Source: Chitinophaga pinensis
GTDB lineage: Bacteria > Bacteroidota > Bacteroidia > Chitinophagales > Chitinophagaceae
DNA length: 13,461 nucleotides
Reading direction: 5' to 3'
Assembly: GCA_943331145.2 (NCBI GenBank)
Contig: CALQKL020000041.1
Span: forward strand, 1-13,461
The notes beneath the pieces are model-generated. The model ran no database searches. It had not been told where the DNA came from and saw only the letters and a program-made list of their open reading frames with translations. Positions 6,393-12,900 of this stretch are shown piece by piece. The translations under genes were made by a program, and so were the position numbers. The first letter of the stretch is position 1, and each line of letters begins with the position of its first letter.

Positions 6393-7610
6393 CTATTGAG
6401 TTGATTTATTATATGAAAATATAGTTATTATTCCTTCATATGAACAAACCCAGGCTTCTAACTTGTTATTATCTTCAAAAATATCTACCCCAACTGGATT
6501 TCCCGGACAATCCAGCTCGTTTATTAATTCAAATCCGTCTTTTTTGATTTTAAAAACATCAACTTTATTCCCGTTATAACAAGTAACAAATAAGAATTTT
6601 TTATTTTTTGAAATAGCGATACTTCTTGGTTGTATTGACGTATTTGCACTAAATAAAGTTGCTCCAGTATTGGGATCAATACAGGCTATTTGTGATATTT
6701 TATTATATGAAACAAATATTCTTCCACTATCATCTTGAACCAAATGTCTTGGATTGGCTGCAACTTGAATGTCTTTACTATATTTCCAAGTATCATTATC
6801 AATTTCGGCTAAAGATGCACCACCCATAATGGCCACAAATGTCTTTTTGGTTTTTTCATTGATTACCATTCCTCTTGGAATACTACTAACTGGTATTGTA
6901 GCAACCACTTGAGCAAATGGATATTTTTTTATATCTACTTGCAAAACAGAAATATTGTAAGAATGCCAATTGCTTACTAAAAGTGTTTTATTGTCTGAGG
7001 TACCTGTTATTACTTTAGGTGTTTTACCTGTTTTTATGATAGGCACATAAATAGAGTCGTAAATTTTATTACCGCTATCTCTAACATAAATTAATTTATC
7101 TGATTCATTAATTTTTGAGTGTGCATTTACATTTCCTTGATGTAAAAAAATAGGAACAATTCCTTCTGCATTGTGTAGCGATACCCATAATACACTATCT
7201 GAATTGGTTATATAAGCTTCTACAGGTTTTTCTTCGAATGAATTGATTGGTACATTTTTATCATAATCCCATCCCGTTCCTGGCGTTGCTTTAAACTTAA
7301 AAGATCGGATGATTTTTTTTGTTTTTTGATCTATTTCATACACGCTCATTCCTTCTAAATTCATTGCGTATAGCTTTGTCATAGCACTATTAAATACGAC
7401 AGATTTGGTTCCAGATCCTGCAGTTATTTTTGATAAGGATTCATAACTAATATTTTCATAAGGCGTTGGTTTTACAACTGTGTCCTTAATTACTGCTGGT
7501 AATACGGTTATGATTTCCTTTTTTGGGGGAAAATTATTTTTCGTTTTATTGTCCGCTTTAATATTGCAACTAAAAAACAAAATACTAATCAAAGAAAATA
7601 TAAAATGCAT
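6393..7610 (-). CDS. YncE-like beta-propeller lipoprotein
   Basis: A 405-residue lipoprotein with a short signal ending LFFSC (C15). From about residue 60 to the end it contains repeated blade-like units typical of the YncE or lactonase-type seven-bladed propellers: GTKSVVFNSAMTKLYAMN, GKTPKVITGTSDNKTLLVSN, SIPRGMVINEKTKKTFVAI, NPRHLVQDDSGRIFVSYN, QPRSIAISKNKKFLFVTCYN and NPVGVDIFEDNNKLEAWVCS. Each has the P-x-x-[ILV] turn and the small-strand pattern of that fold. Propellers of this group bind partners or ligands outside the cytoplasm, and few have proven enzymatic activity, so no reaction is assigned. It lies 70 nt after the M23 gene and 56 nt before the NlpC/P60 gene on the same strand. 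I see no strong terminator on either side, so partial read-through along the block is plausible. Confidence 0.8.
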   Translation of the reverse strand: MHFIFSLISILFFSCNIKADNKTKNNFPPKKEIITVLPAVIKDTVVKPTPYENISYESLSKITAGSGTKSVVFNSAMTKLYAMNLEGMSVYEIDQKTKKIIRSFKFKATPGTGWDYDKNVPINSFEEKPVEAYITNSDSVLWVSLHNAEGIVPIFLHQGNVNAHSKINESDKLIYVRDSGNKIYDSIYVPIIKTGKTPKVITGTSDNKTLLVSNWHSYNISVLQVDIKKYPFAQVVATIPVSSIPRGMVINEKTKKTFVAIMGGASLAEIDNDTWKYSKDIQVAANPRHLVQDDSGRIFVSYNKISQIACIDPNTGATLFSANTSIQPRSIAISKNKKFLFVTCYNGNKVDVFKIKKDGFELINELDCPGNPVGVDIFEDNNKLEAWVCSYEGIITIFSYNKSTQ

Positions 7611-7680
7611 AAAGATGTTTTTTGTATTATGAATATGAATAATTAATCATTGTGTTTTTTCACTTAAGTAAAATATGAAT

Positions 7681-8802
7681 TTAACTTTTTTTCTTTTTTG
7701 GTTTTGCTTGAGTTGCTTTTTTAGGGGGTACAGCTTTTGTTTGTTTTGTAACGGTTTTTTTTGGACTTACTTTTTTCGGATCTGTTTTTTTGGGAGCAGA
7801 TTTCGGAGTCGGCTTTTTTAATTTAGCATTTGAAGCAGTTGCTTTTTTTGCATTTTTACCTTTTGAAATGTCTTTTTTGGTTTTGGTTTTTGGCTGAGTT
7901 GATTCTTTTTTCGACTTTTTCGGACTTTCCTTTTTTGTTCCTTTCGTTTCTTTTTTCCCTTTTTTATTGTCGTTCTTTTTTGATTTAGCTGTAGCTTTTG
8001 ATTTATTCGTTTTTTCTTTTTTCTTATTAGCCGTAACCTTTGAGTTAACGATTTTTTCTTTTTTGCTTGTAGCCGAAACAGTGGGTTCTGTATAAAAATG
8101 TTCTGAGAATAATTCTTTTTTAGAAAATATCATAGTACCATTTACCAATTGTAAATTATTGATATCGATAATTTTTGTAGGGTTGAATGAATAATCATAT
8201 AATCTTGTTTCAAAATGTAAATGTGGACCAGTAGATCTTCCAGTAGAACCACCTCGCCCAATAAGTTCTCCAGATTTTACAAATTGATTTTCTGATACTT
8301 CAATTTTACTTAAATGCCCATAAAGCGTTTCAAGTCCATTTAAATGTCTGATAATAATACAATTTCCATAACCACTACTGGTACATTTTGCAAATCTTAC
8401 TATTCCATCAAAAGAGCTTACCACCGAATCACCGGTGTGTAATGGTATATCTAATCCCTCATGTTTTCTACCCCACCTTCTACCGTATGAAGATGAAATA
8501 CTGCCATACCAATTCATCTTAAAATTATCCGCATCGTTGTTTAGCAGTTGCAAGGCAATGGTATCACCTATATCCGCAAAATTTACCGTTTTATATACAA
8601 ATAAATGATTGTTGTCCCAATAATTTGAAAAAATTGGATTAGACTTGAGAATAGAGGAAGTAGCAGAATCTGTAAATGAGTAAGGCTCATTAATTGAATT
8701 GATATTTTCAATTAAAGTATCATTTTTGGCATGAAAAAAAATATTAAAAGAAAATACCTTTAAATTAATGGTTAATAAAAATATGATAATATAATTTTTC
8801 AT
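7681..8802 (-). CDS. M23 (LytM-type) metalloendopeptidase with long lysine-rich tail
   Basis: A 373-residue exported peptidase. An N-terminal hydrophobic signal covers residues 1-19, and a linker runs to about 95. The M23 catalytic domain (PF01551) spans about 100-215: H114-x-x-x-D118 in KHEGLD and H196 of HLH supply the zinc ligands, with H163 in YGHLSK and H194 of PHLHFET as the catalytic histidines. All expected residues are present, so it should be an active peptidoglycan cross-bridge or stem-peptide endopeptidase. After the domain, residues 243-373 are almost entirely Lys with Thr, Ser, Ala and Pro. No LysM, SH3 or coiled-coil module is seen. This gene begins the minus-strand block and diverges from the lipoprotein at 9021 across a 218-bp spacer. 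The tail continues the same frame with no break. The enzyme call is very secure; the role of the tail is not known. Confidence 0.93.
   Translation of the reverse strand: MKNYIIIFLLTINLKVFSFNIFFHAKNDTLIENINSINEPYSFTDSATSSILKSNPIFSNYWDNNHLFVYKTVNFADIGDTIALQLLNNDADNFKMNWYGSISSSYGRRWGRKHEGLDIPLHTGDSVVSSFDGIVRFAKCTSSGYGNCIIIRHLNGLETLYGHLSKIEVSENQFVKSGELIGRGGSTGRSTGPHLHFETRLYDYSFNPTKIIDINNLQLVNGTMIFSKKELFSEHFYTEPTVSATSKKEKIVNSKVTANKKKEKTNKSKATAKSKKNDNKKGKKETKGTKKESPKKSKKESTQPKTKTKKDISKGKNAKKATASNAKLKKPTPKSAPKKTDPKKVSPKKTVTKQTKAVPPKKATQAKPKKKKS
7684..8076 (-). other. Polylysine-like low-complexity tail of the M23 protein
   Basis: About 131 codons at the 3' end of the M23 gene encode a strongly cationic region (residues 243-373), with recurring short units such as PKK, KKT, TKK and SPKK and almost no acidic or aromatic residues. 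AAA and AAG codons are mixed with Thr, Ala and Pro codons, so it is not a simple mononucleotide or fixed-length tandem expansion. It resembles histone-H1-like or cell-wall-binding basic tails. For an exported enzyme, binding to anionic envelope polymers, LPS or DNA is the likely use (inference). Confidence 0.8.
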
Positions 8803-8920
8803 TTTAATAGAAAAAACAGTATTTTGGTCGCGAAAATAAAAAAAAATAGTAGTTAATTGAATTTAATATTGTTAAGCTTGTTGATTTATTAAAAAATAAA
8901 TTTATAAATACAATAAGAAA

Positions 8921-8958
8921 GCAAAGTCCTGTTCATCTTGCAATAAAGGACAAAAGTA
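8921..8958. promoter_or_regulatory. Possible regulatory region in the divergent M23/lipoprotein spacer
   Basis: The 218-bp spacer (8803-9020) between divergent genes is mostly A/T. It has one compositionally distinct patch. GTCCT (8926-8930) and AGGAC (8947-8951) form a 5-bp inverted repeat around a 16-nt loop, and GCAA (8921-8924) with TTGC (8938-8941) forms a second, shorter one. Immediately next to it the minus strand reads TACTTTTG (8958-8951), a TAnnTTTG match that could drive the M23 gene with a leader of about 140 nt. No -33 element is apparent. The arrangement is suggestive only. Confidence 0.25.
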
Positions 8959-9020
8959 TTTTTATTATCTTTATTTGTCTAGCCGAATAGTAAAAAAGTT
9001 ATATATCAAAAATTAAAACA

Positions 9021-9587
9021 ATGAAACAAACTCAAAATGTAATCATCACCGTATTATCATTATTTATTTTAATATCATGTGAGAATCAATCTAAACAAGA
9101 TTCAACAAGTAACACCACCCCGATAACCCAAATGGAATCACCCAAGCATGAAGATGAACCAGTAGTGGAGGAAATTTCTGAAAAAGAAGCATTGGATTTT
9201 GTTGAAACTTGGAAGAATATTTTTGCAACCCATACTTTCGACAATTACATAAAACAATACGATCCGTATGAATTTAGAGGTATAAAGCGTACGTATACCG
9301 GCGAAAAAAACACCTATGATTATTCAGGTTGGATTCAAAACAAAAAAAATGAGTTTAGAAAGTTTTCTCCAGAAGTGTATGTAGAAAATGTTAGGGTTAA
9401 ATGGCTAAATAAAAATGGAAGAACTAAAGTAAGTTTCTTGCAAATTTGGGTAAGTACACTCAATGGAAATTATGCCGACAAAGGGGAAAAAGAATTGATT
9501 TTGAAAAAAGTTAATGGAGAAATCGTAATTGTAAATGAAGAGTTGTTATACAGCCAAAGGTATGATGAGTATTTTTATGGGGATTAA
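9021..9587 (+). CDS. Lipoprotein with Cds6/NTF2-like domain
   Basis: A 188-residue lipoprotein. The signal ends FILISC with C20 as the lipidation site, followed by a Ser/Thr/Glu-rich linker to about residue 52. Residues 55-178 match the pattern of the Cds6-type NTF2-like fold found in L,D-transpeptidase-associated proteins: an E-A-hydrophobic-x-x-[VF]-x-x-W helix (W67), the tyrosine pair in NYIKQYDPYEF, a W-x-x-x-K-x-x-F helix (W108 to F115), then strands with KVSFLQIW, a KGEKELILKK segment and a final VNEELL. This domain is thought to bind or position substrates in the cell wall rather than catalyse. No transpeptidase domain or YkuD motif is present. It is the first plus-strand gene after the divergent spacer, 176 nt before the TonB-domain gene. 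Assignment to the NTF2-like superfamily is good; the Cds6 subgroup is by pattern memory. Confidence 0.7.
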   Translation: MKQTQNVIITVLSLFILISCENQSKQDSTSNTTPITQMESPKHEDEPVVEEISEKEALDFVETWKNIFATHTFDNYIKQYDPYEFRGIKRTYTGEKNTYDYSGWIQNKKNEFRKFSPEVYVENVRVKWLNKNGRTKVSFLQIWVSTLNGNYADKGEKELILKKVNGEIVIVNEELLYSQRYDEYFYGD

Positions 9588-9600
9588 TAGACAAATATTA

Positions 9601-9630
9601 TTTTAAAATCGATTTAAAATTATTTTTATT
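9601..9630 (+). terminator. Very weak candidate terminator
   Basis: TTTTAAA (9601-9607) and TTTAAAA (9613-9619) can pair around ATCGA and are followed by TTATTTTTATT, 14 nt after the lipoprotein stop. The stem contains only A-T pairs, so thermodynamic support is poor. It is listed because of position and T-rich tail only. Confidence 0.2.
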
Positions 9631-9763
9631 GTGTCAAACAAACTCATTTATCAGCCTTCTTTTCCCAAAGATGAACCGAGTCATAATTATCACTAAAAAT
9701 TAGTTGTGAATTACTATTTCATTTAGCGCTTATGAATTCCAATTTTAATTTAAAATACTATCG

Positions 9764-10774
9764 ATGAAATTTTTTTCAATATTTATTGTGTTATTATCAG
9801 CTACGCTTTTTTCAATTGCTCAAATAAATAATGGCAATTCAACGAGCAACAACACGATTTCTAATACTAATGAAAATGTGTATTGGGAGCAAATATATTA
9901 TATAGATAGTGTGAATATATTACCCTTTAATCAAGCTGATTTTGATGCCTATAAAAAAATAATTTACAATATAAAAACCATTAAAATTAATCTAGATAAC
10001 CAGTTTATAAAAGATTCCACTGCAAATCCTAAAGATGCATTTGAAACAACTCAGGAGTATTATCTTAGAATAGATAATATTAAATCGAAGTATGAAAACT
10101 CTAAGAATGAACAGATTAGTATTTTGCAACAACGGTTAAATATCTTAGAAAGCAATTATTATTTGTATCCAACAAGCATTAAAGTGGATTTCGATTTGAA
10201 TAAATATAATGCTGATTTAGGGAAATGGGATATTAATATTACAGAAAATGGAAATTCTCAAGTGCAGACATTAGATATAGATAGAATTGAAGCTAAAAAA
10301 CTTTGGGCAAATCTTTCAAGTTTAAAAATTTATGAGTTGAAAAAAATAATTCCTTTGAGTTTTTTAACCCTTCTATTAAAATACAAAGATCAAGTTGGTG
10401 TATTGGCTTTACAAAAGATTAATTCAGCAGAACAAAATTCAGCAGAACACAAGATTTTTACCAAGGTGGAATTTGAAGCAGGATATGCTGGAGGAGACGG
10501 TAGTTGGAGACGATATTTACAAAACAATTTAAACACAGACGTGCCAGGATCTAATGGGGCGCCAAAAGGACAATATATGGTGATTGTTCGTTTTATTGTG
10601 GCAAAAGATGGAAGTGTAAGTGATGTAGTAGCGGAAACCAAACACGGATTTGGCATGGAAAAAGAATCAGTAAGAGTCATCATAAATTCTGGTAAATGGA
10701 CACCAGCTATTCAAAATGGAAGAAACGTAACTTCCTACAAACGTCAACCAATAACTTGGGTTGTTTCGGAATAG
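9764..10774 (+). CDS. Secreted protein with TonB C-terminal domain
   Basis: A 336-residue exported protein. The signal peptide ends FSIAQ near residue 20, so it is probably cleaved and not a membrane anchor. Residues 40-215 form a mostly helical region, including FETTQEYYLRIDNIKSKYEN (about 93-112) and LQQRLNILES, with no family I recognise. Residues 232-336 are a TonB C-terminal domain (PF03544): FTKVEFEAGYAGGDGSWRRYL, then VRFIVAKDGSVSDV, the GFGMEKESVRVI helix and the terminal KWTPAIQNGRNVTSYKRQPITWVV. In TonB this module contacts the TonB box of outer-membrane receptors. Without an N-terminal anchor or a Pro-rich spacer, and with no ExbB or ExbD nearby, it cannot be a classic energy transducer; an orphan periplasmic protein that uses the fold for binding is more likely. 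A 15-nt tandem duplication lies just before the domain. Confidence 0.85.
   Translation: MKFFSIFIVLLSATLFSIAQINNGNSTSNNTISNTNENVYWEQIYYIDSVNILPFNQADFDAYKKIIYNIKTIKINLDNQFIKDSTANPKDAFETTQEYYLRIDNIKSKYENSKNEQISILQQRLNILESNYYLYPTSIKVDFDLNKYNADLGKWDINITENGNSQVQTLDIDRIEAKKLWANLSSLKIYELKKIIPLSFLTLLLKYKDQVGVLALQKINSAEQNSAEHKIFTKVEFEAGYAGGDGSWRRYLQNNLNTDVPGSNGAPKGQYMVIVRFIVAKDGSVSDVVAETKHGFGMEKESVRVIINSGKWTPAIQNGRNVTSYKRQPITWVVSE
10421..10450 (+). repeat. Two-copy 15-nt tandem duplication in the TonB-domain gene
   Basis: AATTCAGCAGAACAA (10421-10435) is followed by a copy identical but for the last base (10436-10450). It encodes NSAEQ-NSAEH (residues 220-229) in the linker just before the TonB C-terminal domain. 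It keeps the frame and looks like a recent replication-slippage event. Confidence 0.9.
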
Positions 10775-10811
10775 TAATTTATCAAACTGCTTAATTAGCG
10801 TTCTAATTTCC

Positions 10812-10828
10812 AAAAGTTGCACTTTTTT
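10812..10828 (+). terminator. Weak candidate terminator after the TonB-domain gene
   Basis: AAAAGT (10812-10817), loop TGC and ACTTTT (10821-10826), followed by more T and a TATTATTA tail, sit 38 nt past the stop. The loop is only three bases and the stem has one G-C pair, so function is uncertain. Confidence 0.25.
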
Positions 10829-10930
10829 ATTATTAACATAACCTGCGTCTTTTCGATAGGTACTATATTTAAGAAAGATTTTTTACATCCAAATGATCAA
10901 ATGATATTCATCAATATCGAATAATTAAAC

Positions 10931-12298
10931 ATGAAAAGAGTAGCCAAACTATTACTTATTCTTCCCATTATTGGAATTGTCTCTTGGTATGGACTATCTT
11001 CAAAAGAGGACAAAATAGATATTTCTAAAAATCAGATAAATCAAATCGATACCATACCGGTATTATTACTTGGATCTTTTCTAAATCTACAGGATAACAT
11101 TTCACAGGATAGCATTCTCATAGGACTTATGAACGGGTCTATTGCTTGCACCCAAGACGTAGCAGATTGGACGCAAAAAAAATTCAAATTATCTAAACCT
11201 CCACGAAAAATTAATTTATCGTCGTTTGATTTGAAAGATGGCAAGACCTTGGTGCTCACTGGAATTGATTCTGTAGATGCAAGATTCCTTTGCAAAAATG
11301 TTGACGGCATTCCATATTTTTCAAATCCTACAACATATCCATTATGGATGACAACCAATCAAACCAGTTTTGATCACAAAAAAGACATCACGCATTATAT
11401 GCACACTGGCGTAACGGCTATAACCCGAAGCGCAGGAACTGTTTTGAATAATCGTGGGATTGATTGGTACCTTTCATCACTTCAACCCTATTTTAATAAT
11501 CCCGACTTAGTACACATCAGCAATGAAGTAAGTATGGTGGATACTTGCAATTACGCTACCATGAAGTATCAGTTTGCTACCCAATCCAACCACATGGAAA
11601 TGTTGAAAAGATTGAAAGCTTCTGTAATCGAACTAACGGGCAACCATAATTTAGATTTTGGTACAGCAGCGTATCTAAAAACGTTAGAGTGGTATGGTAA
11701 AAATAACATGTCTTATTTTGGAGGAGGTGCCAATGAGGGTGAAGCTTCTAGGCCTTTGGTTAAAACACTCAAAAACGGTAAAAAAATAGCCTGGGTTGGA
11801 TTCAATGAAGTATGTCCCTTGGGAGAATGCACCGACAAAAAAATTATGGGCGCAATGCGATACAACGAACAACGCGCCCGATTTGTAATTGATTCGCTAA
11901 AGAAAGCAGGTACAAGTTATTTGATTGTATGTGTTCAATTTACGGAGACAGATTCTTACAAACCCACAGAAAGCCAACGTAAGATTTCGCAAAACTTAAT
12001 TGATATGGGTGCTGATGTTGTGATTGGTTCTCAAGCACATCAAGCACAGGAGATTGCTATATACCATAACAAGCCCATTTTCTTTGGGACAGGTAATTTT
12101 TTATTCGACCAAATCCATAGAATTGGTGTGAGGCAAGCCTTTTTCTTAAATTGTTATTTTCTAAAAGGTAGAATAATTCAGTTTCAACCTGTGTATACTT
12201 TCATGACGCAATCAAGACAACCGAATATAGCAACAGCGGAAGAAAAACAGCTAATTCAAACAAGCATCATAAAAGATTACAATTTTCCAATGCAATAA
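10931..12298 (+). CDS. CapA/PgsA-family metallophosphoesterase-like protein, variant active site
   Basis: A 455-residue protein with an N-terminal hydrophobic segment (residues 5-22), acting as a signal or anchor. Residues about 40-145 are an N-terminal part I do not recognise. Residues 155-420 are a CapA-like domain (PF09587, calcineurin-like fold): TGVTAITRS (159-167) at the usual GD-x-M-x-G-R site, HISNEVSM (195-202) for the NxE motif, ELTGNHNLDFG (234-244) for NHxxDxG, VQFTETD (335-341) for the usual HWGxE, GSQAHQAQ (366-373) for GxHPHV, and GTGNFLFDQ (386-394). Relative to canonical CapA, the metal-binding Asp is Val and two metal-region His are Gln. I recall a CapA branch with the same TGVT and GSQAH signatures, so the changes appear lineage-typical and not decay. 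CapA proteins take part in poly-gamma-glutamate export or capsule work, but no capB, capC or ligase gene is nearby, so that role is not supported here. Confidence 0.82.
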   Translation: MKRVAKLLLILPIIGIVSWYGLSSKEDKIDISKNQINQIDTIPVLLLGSFLNLQDNISQDSILIGLMNGSIACTQDVADWTQKKFKLSKPPRKINLSSFDLKDGKTLVLTGIDSVDARFLCKNVDGIPYFSNPTTYPLWMTTNQTSFDHKKDITHYMHTGVTAITRSAGTVLNNRGIDWYLSSLQPYFNNPDLVHISNEVSMVDTCNYATMKYQFATQSNHMEMLKRLKASVIELTGNHNLDFGTAAYLKTLEWYGKNNMSYFGGGANEGEASRPLVKTLKNGKKIAWVGFNEVCPLGECTDKKIMGAMRYNEQRARFVIDSLKKAGTSYLIVCVQFTETDSYKPTESQRKISQNLIDMGADVVIGSQAHQAQEIAIYHNKPIFFGTGNFLFDQIHRIGVRQAFFLNCYFLKGRIIQFQPVYTFMTQSRQPNIATAEEKQLIQTSIIKDYNFPMQ

Positions 12299-12471
12299 TG
12301 TTATTGAGGTTTTAATGCTTGTTATAAATATTTGAATTGGGCAAAAAACTTAAAAAAGAGAAAAGCGTTATAAAAAGCAGTACACAATTCTTTTTATTAG
12401 AAAATATGTTTTAAAATCTTATTTTTAATTTATAAAATTCAACTTATTTAGTTATTAAAAAATATATAAAG

Positions 12472-12885
12472 ATGGCTATCAAAAGGACTTTATTTGTTTC
12501 ATTGCTTTTAATGATGTTTTCATTTTCACAAGCGCAAAGAATTTTGGATTATAAAGTAAAAAACAATTCAAATCTAGCGGATCGAACAATGATGCTGGAT
12601 ATATTAAGGGCAAAACTTTACGAGGGTTATCGTCAAGAGTTTGTATTTGTGGTTAATCATTTTAAAGTAGGAAATAACTATGCATGGTTTATGGGAGATG
12701 CAACAAGGAAGGATGGCAAATCGATTAGATTAGGTGATGGGGAAGATTGTTGTCATGTAGAAGCCTTGTTTAAAAAAATTGGGAGCAAATGGTATATTGC
12801 GGAAAGTGCTGCATTTTCAACCGATGTATGGTATGATGGAATTCAAGGTAGAAACCCCAACGCACCAAGTGCCATTTTTTATTAA
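12472..12885 (+). CDS. Small secreted protein of unknown function next to the amidase
   Basis: A 137-residue protein with a Sec signal (residues 1-21, cleavage after SQA) and a compact mature part of about 115 residues. Visible features are a helix with DRTMMLDILRAKLY, a beta-rich segment with EFVFVVNHFKVGNNYAWFMGDATRKDG, a vicinal cysteine pair in DCCHVEALF (C93, C94), and a conserved-looking end (KWYIAESAAFSTDVWYDGI). The strand-and-helix order is reminiscent of small NTF2-like or SnoaL-type proteins, but I cannot place it in a named family. It has no catalytic motif I recognise. Only 15 nt separate it from the amidase, so the two are almost certainly co-transcribed and probably act in the same envelope process (inference). 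The start is the ATG at 12472; the upstream 173 nt are A/T-rich with no terminator or promoter I would defend. Confidence 0.75.
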   Translation: MAIKRTLFVSLLLMMFSFSQAQRILDYKVKNNSNLADRTMMLDILRAKLYEGYRQEFVFVVNHFKVGNNYAWFMGDATRKDGKSIRLGDGEDCCHVEALFKKIGSKWYIAESAAFSTDVWYDGIQGRNPNAPSAIFY

Positions 12886-12900
12886 AAAATAAAAGTCATA

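Noticed and set aside
7684..8076. Lys-rich tail of the M23 gene as a frameshift artefact
   Set aside because: The frame continues unbroken from the catalytic domain, codons for Thr, Ala, Pro and Ser are interspersed, and the C-terminus ends cleanly in a stop; a random out-of-frame read would not stay open for 130 codons with such uniform composition.
9764..10774. Complete TonB-ExbB-ExbD energy system
   Set aside because: No ExbB or ExbD gene is present, and the TonB-domain protein lacks a visible anchor and spanning region.
10390..11872. Antisense open frames within the TonB-domain and CapA genes
   Set aside because: They are antisense shadows of strongly conserved coding sequence, with no signal peptide, domain or spacing of their own.
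10931..12298. Poly-gamma-glutamate capsule locus
   Set aside because: Only a CapA-like gene is present; there is no CapB-type ligase or CapC-type membrane gene nearby, and key CapA residues differ.
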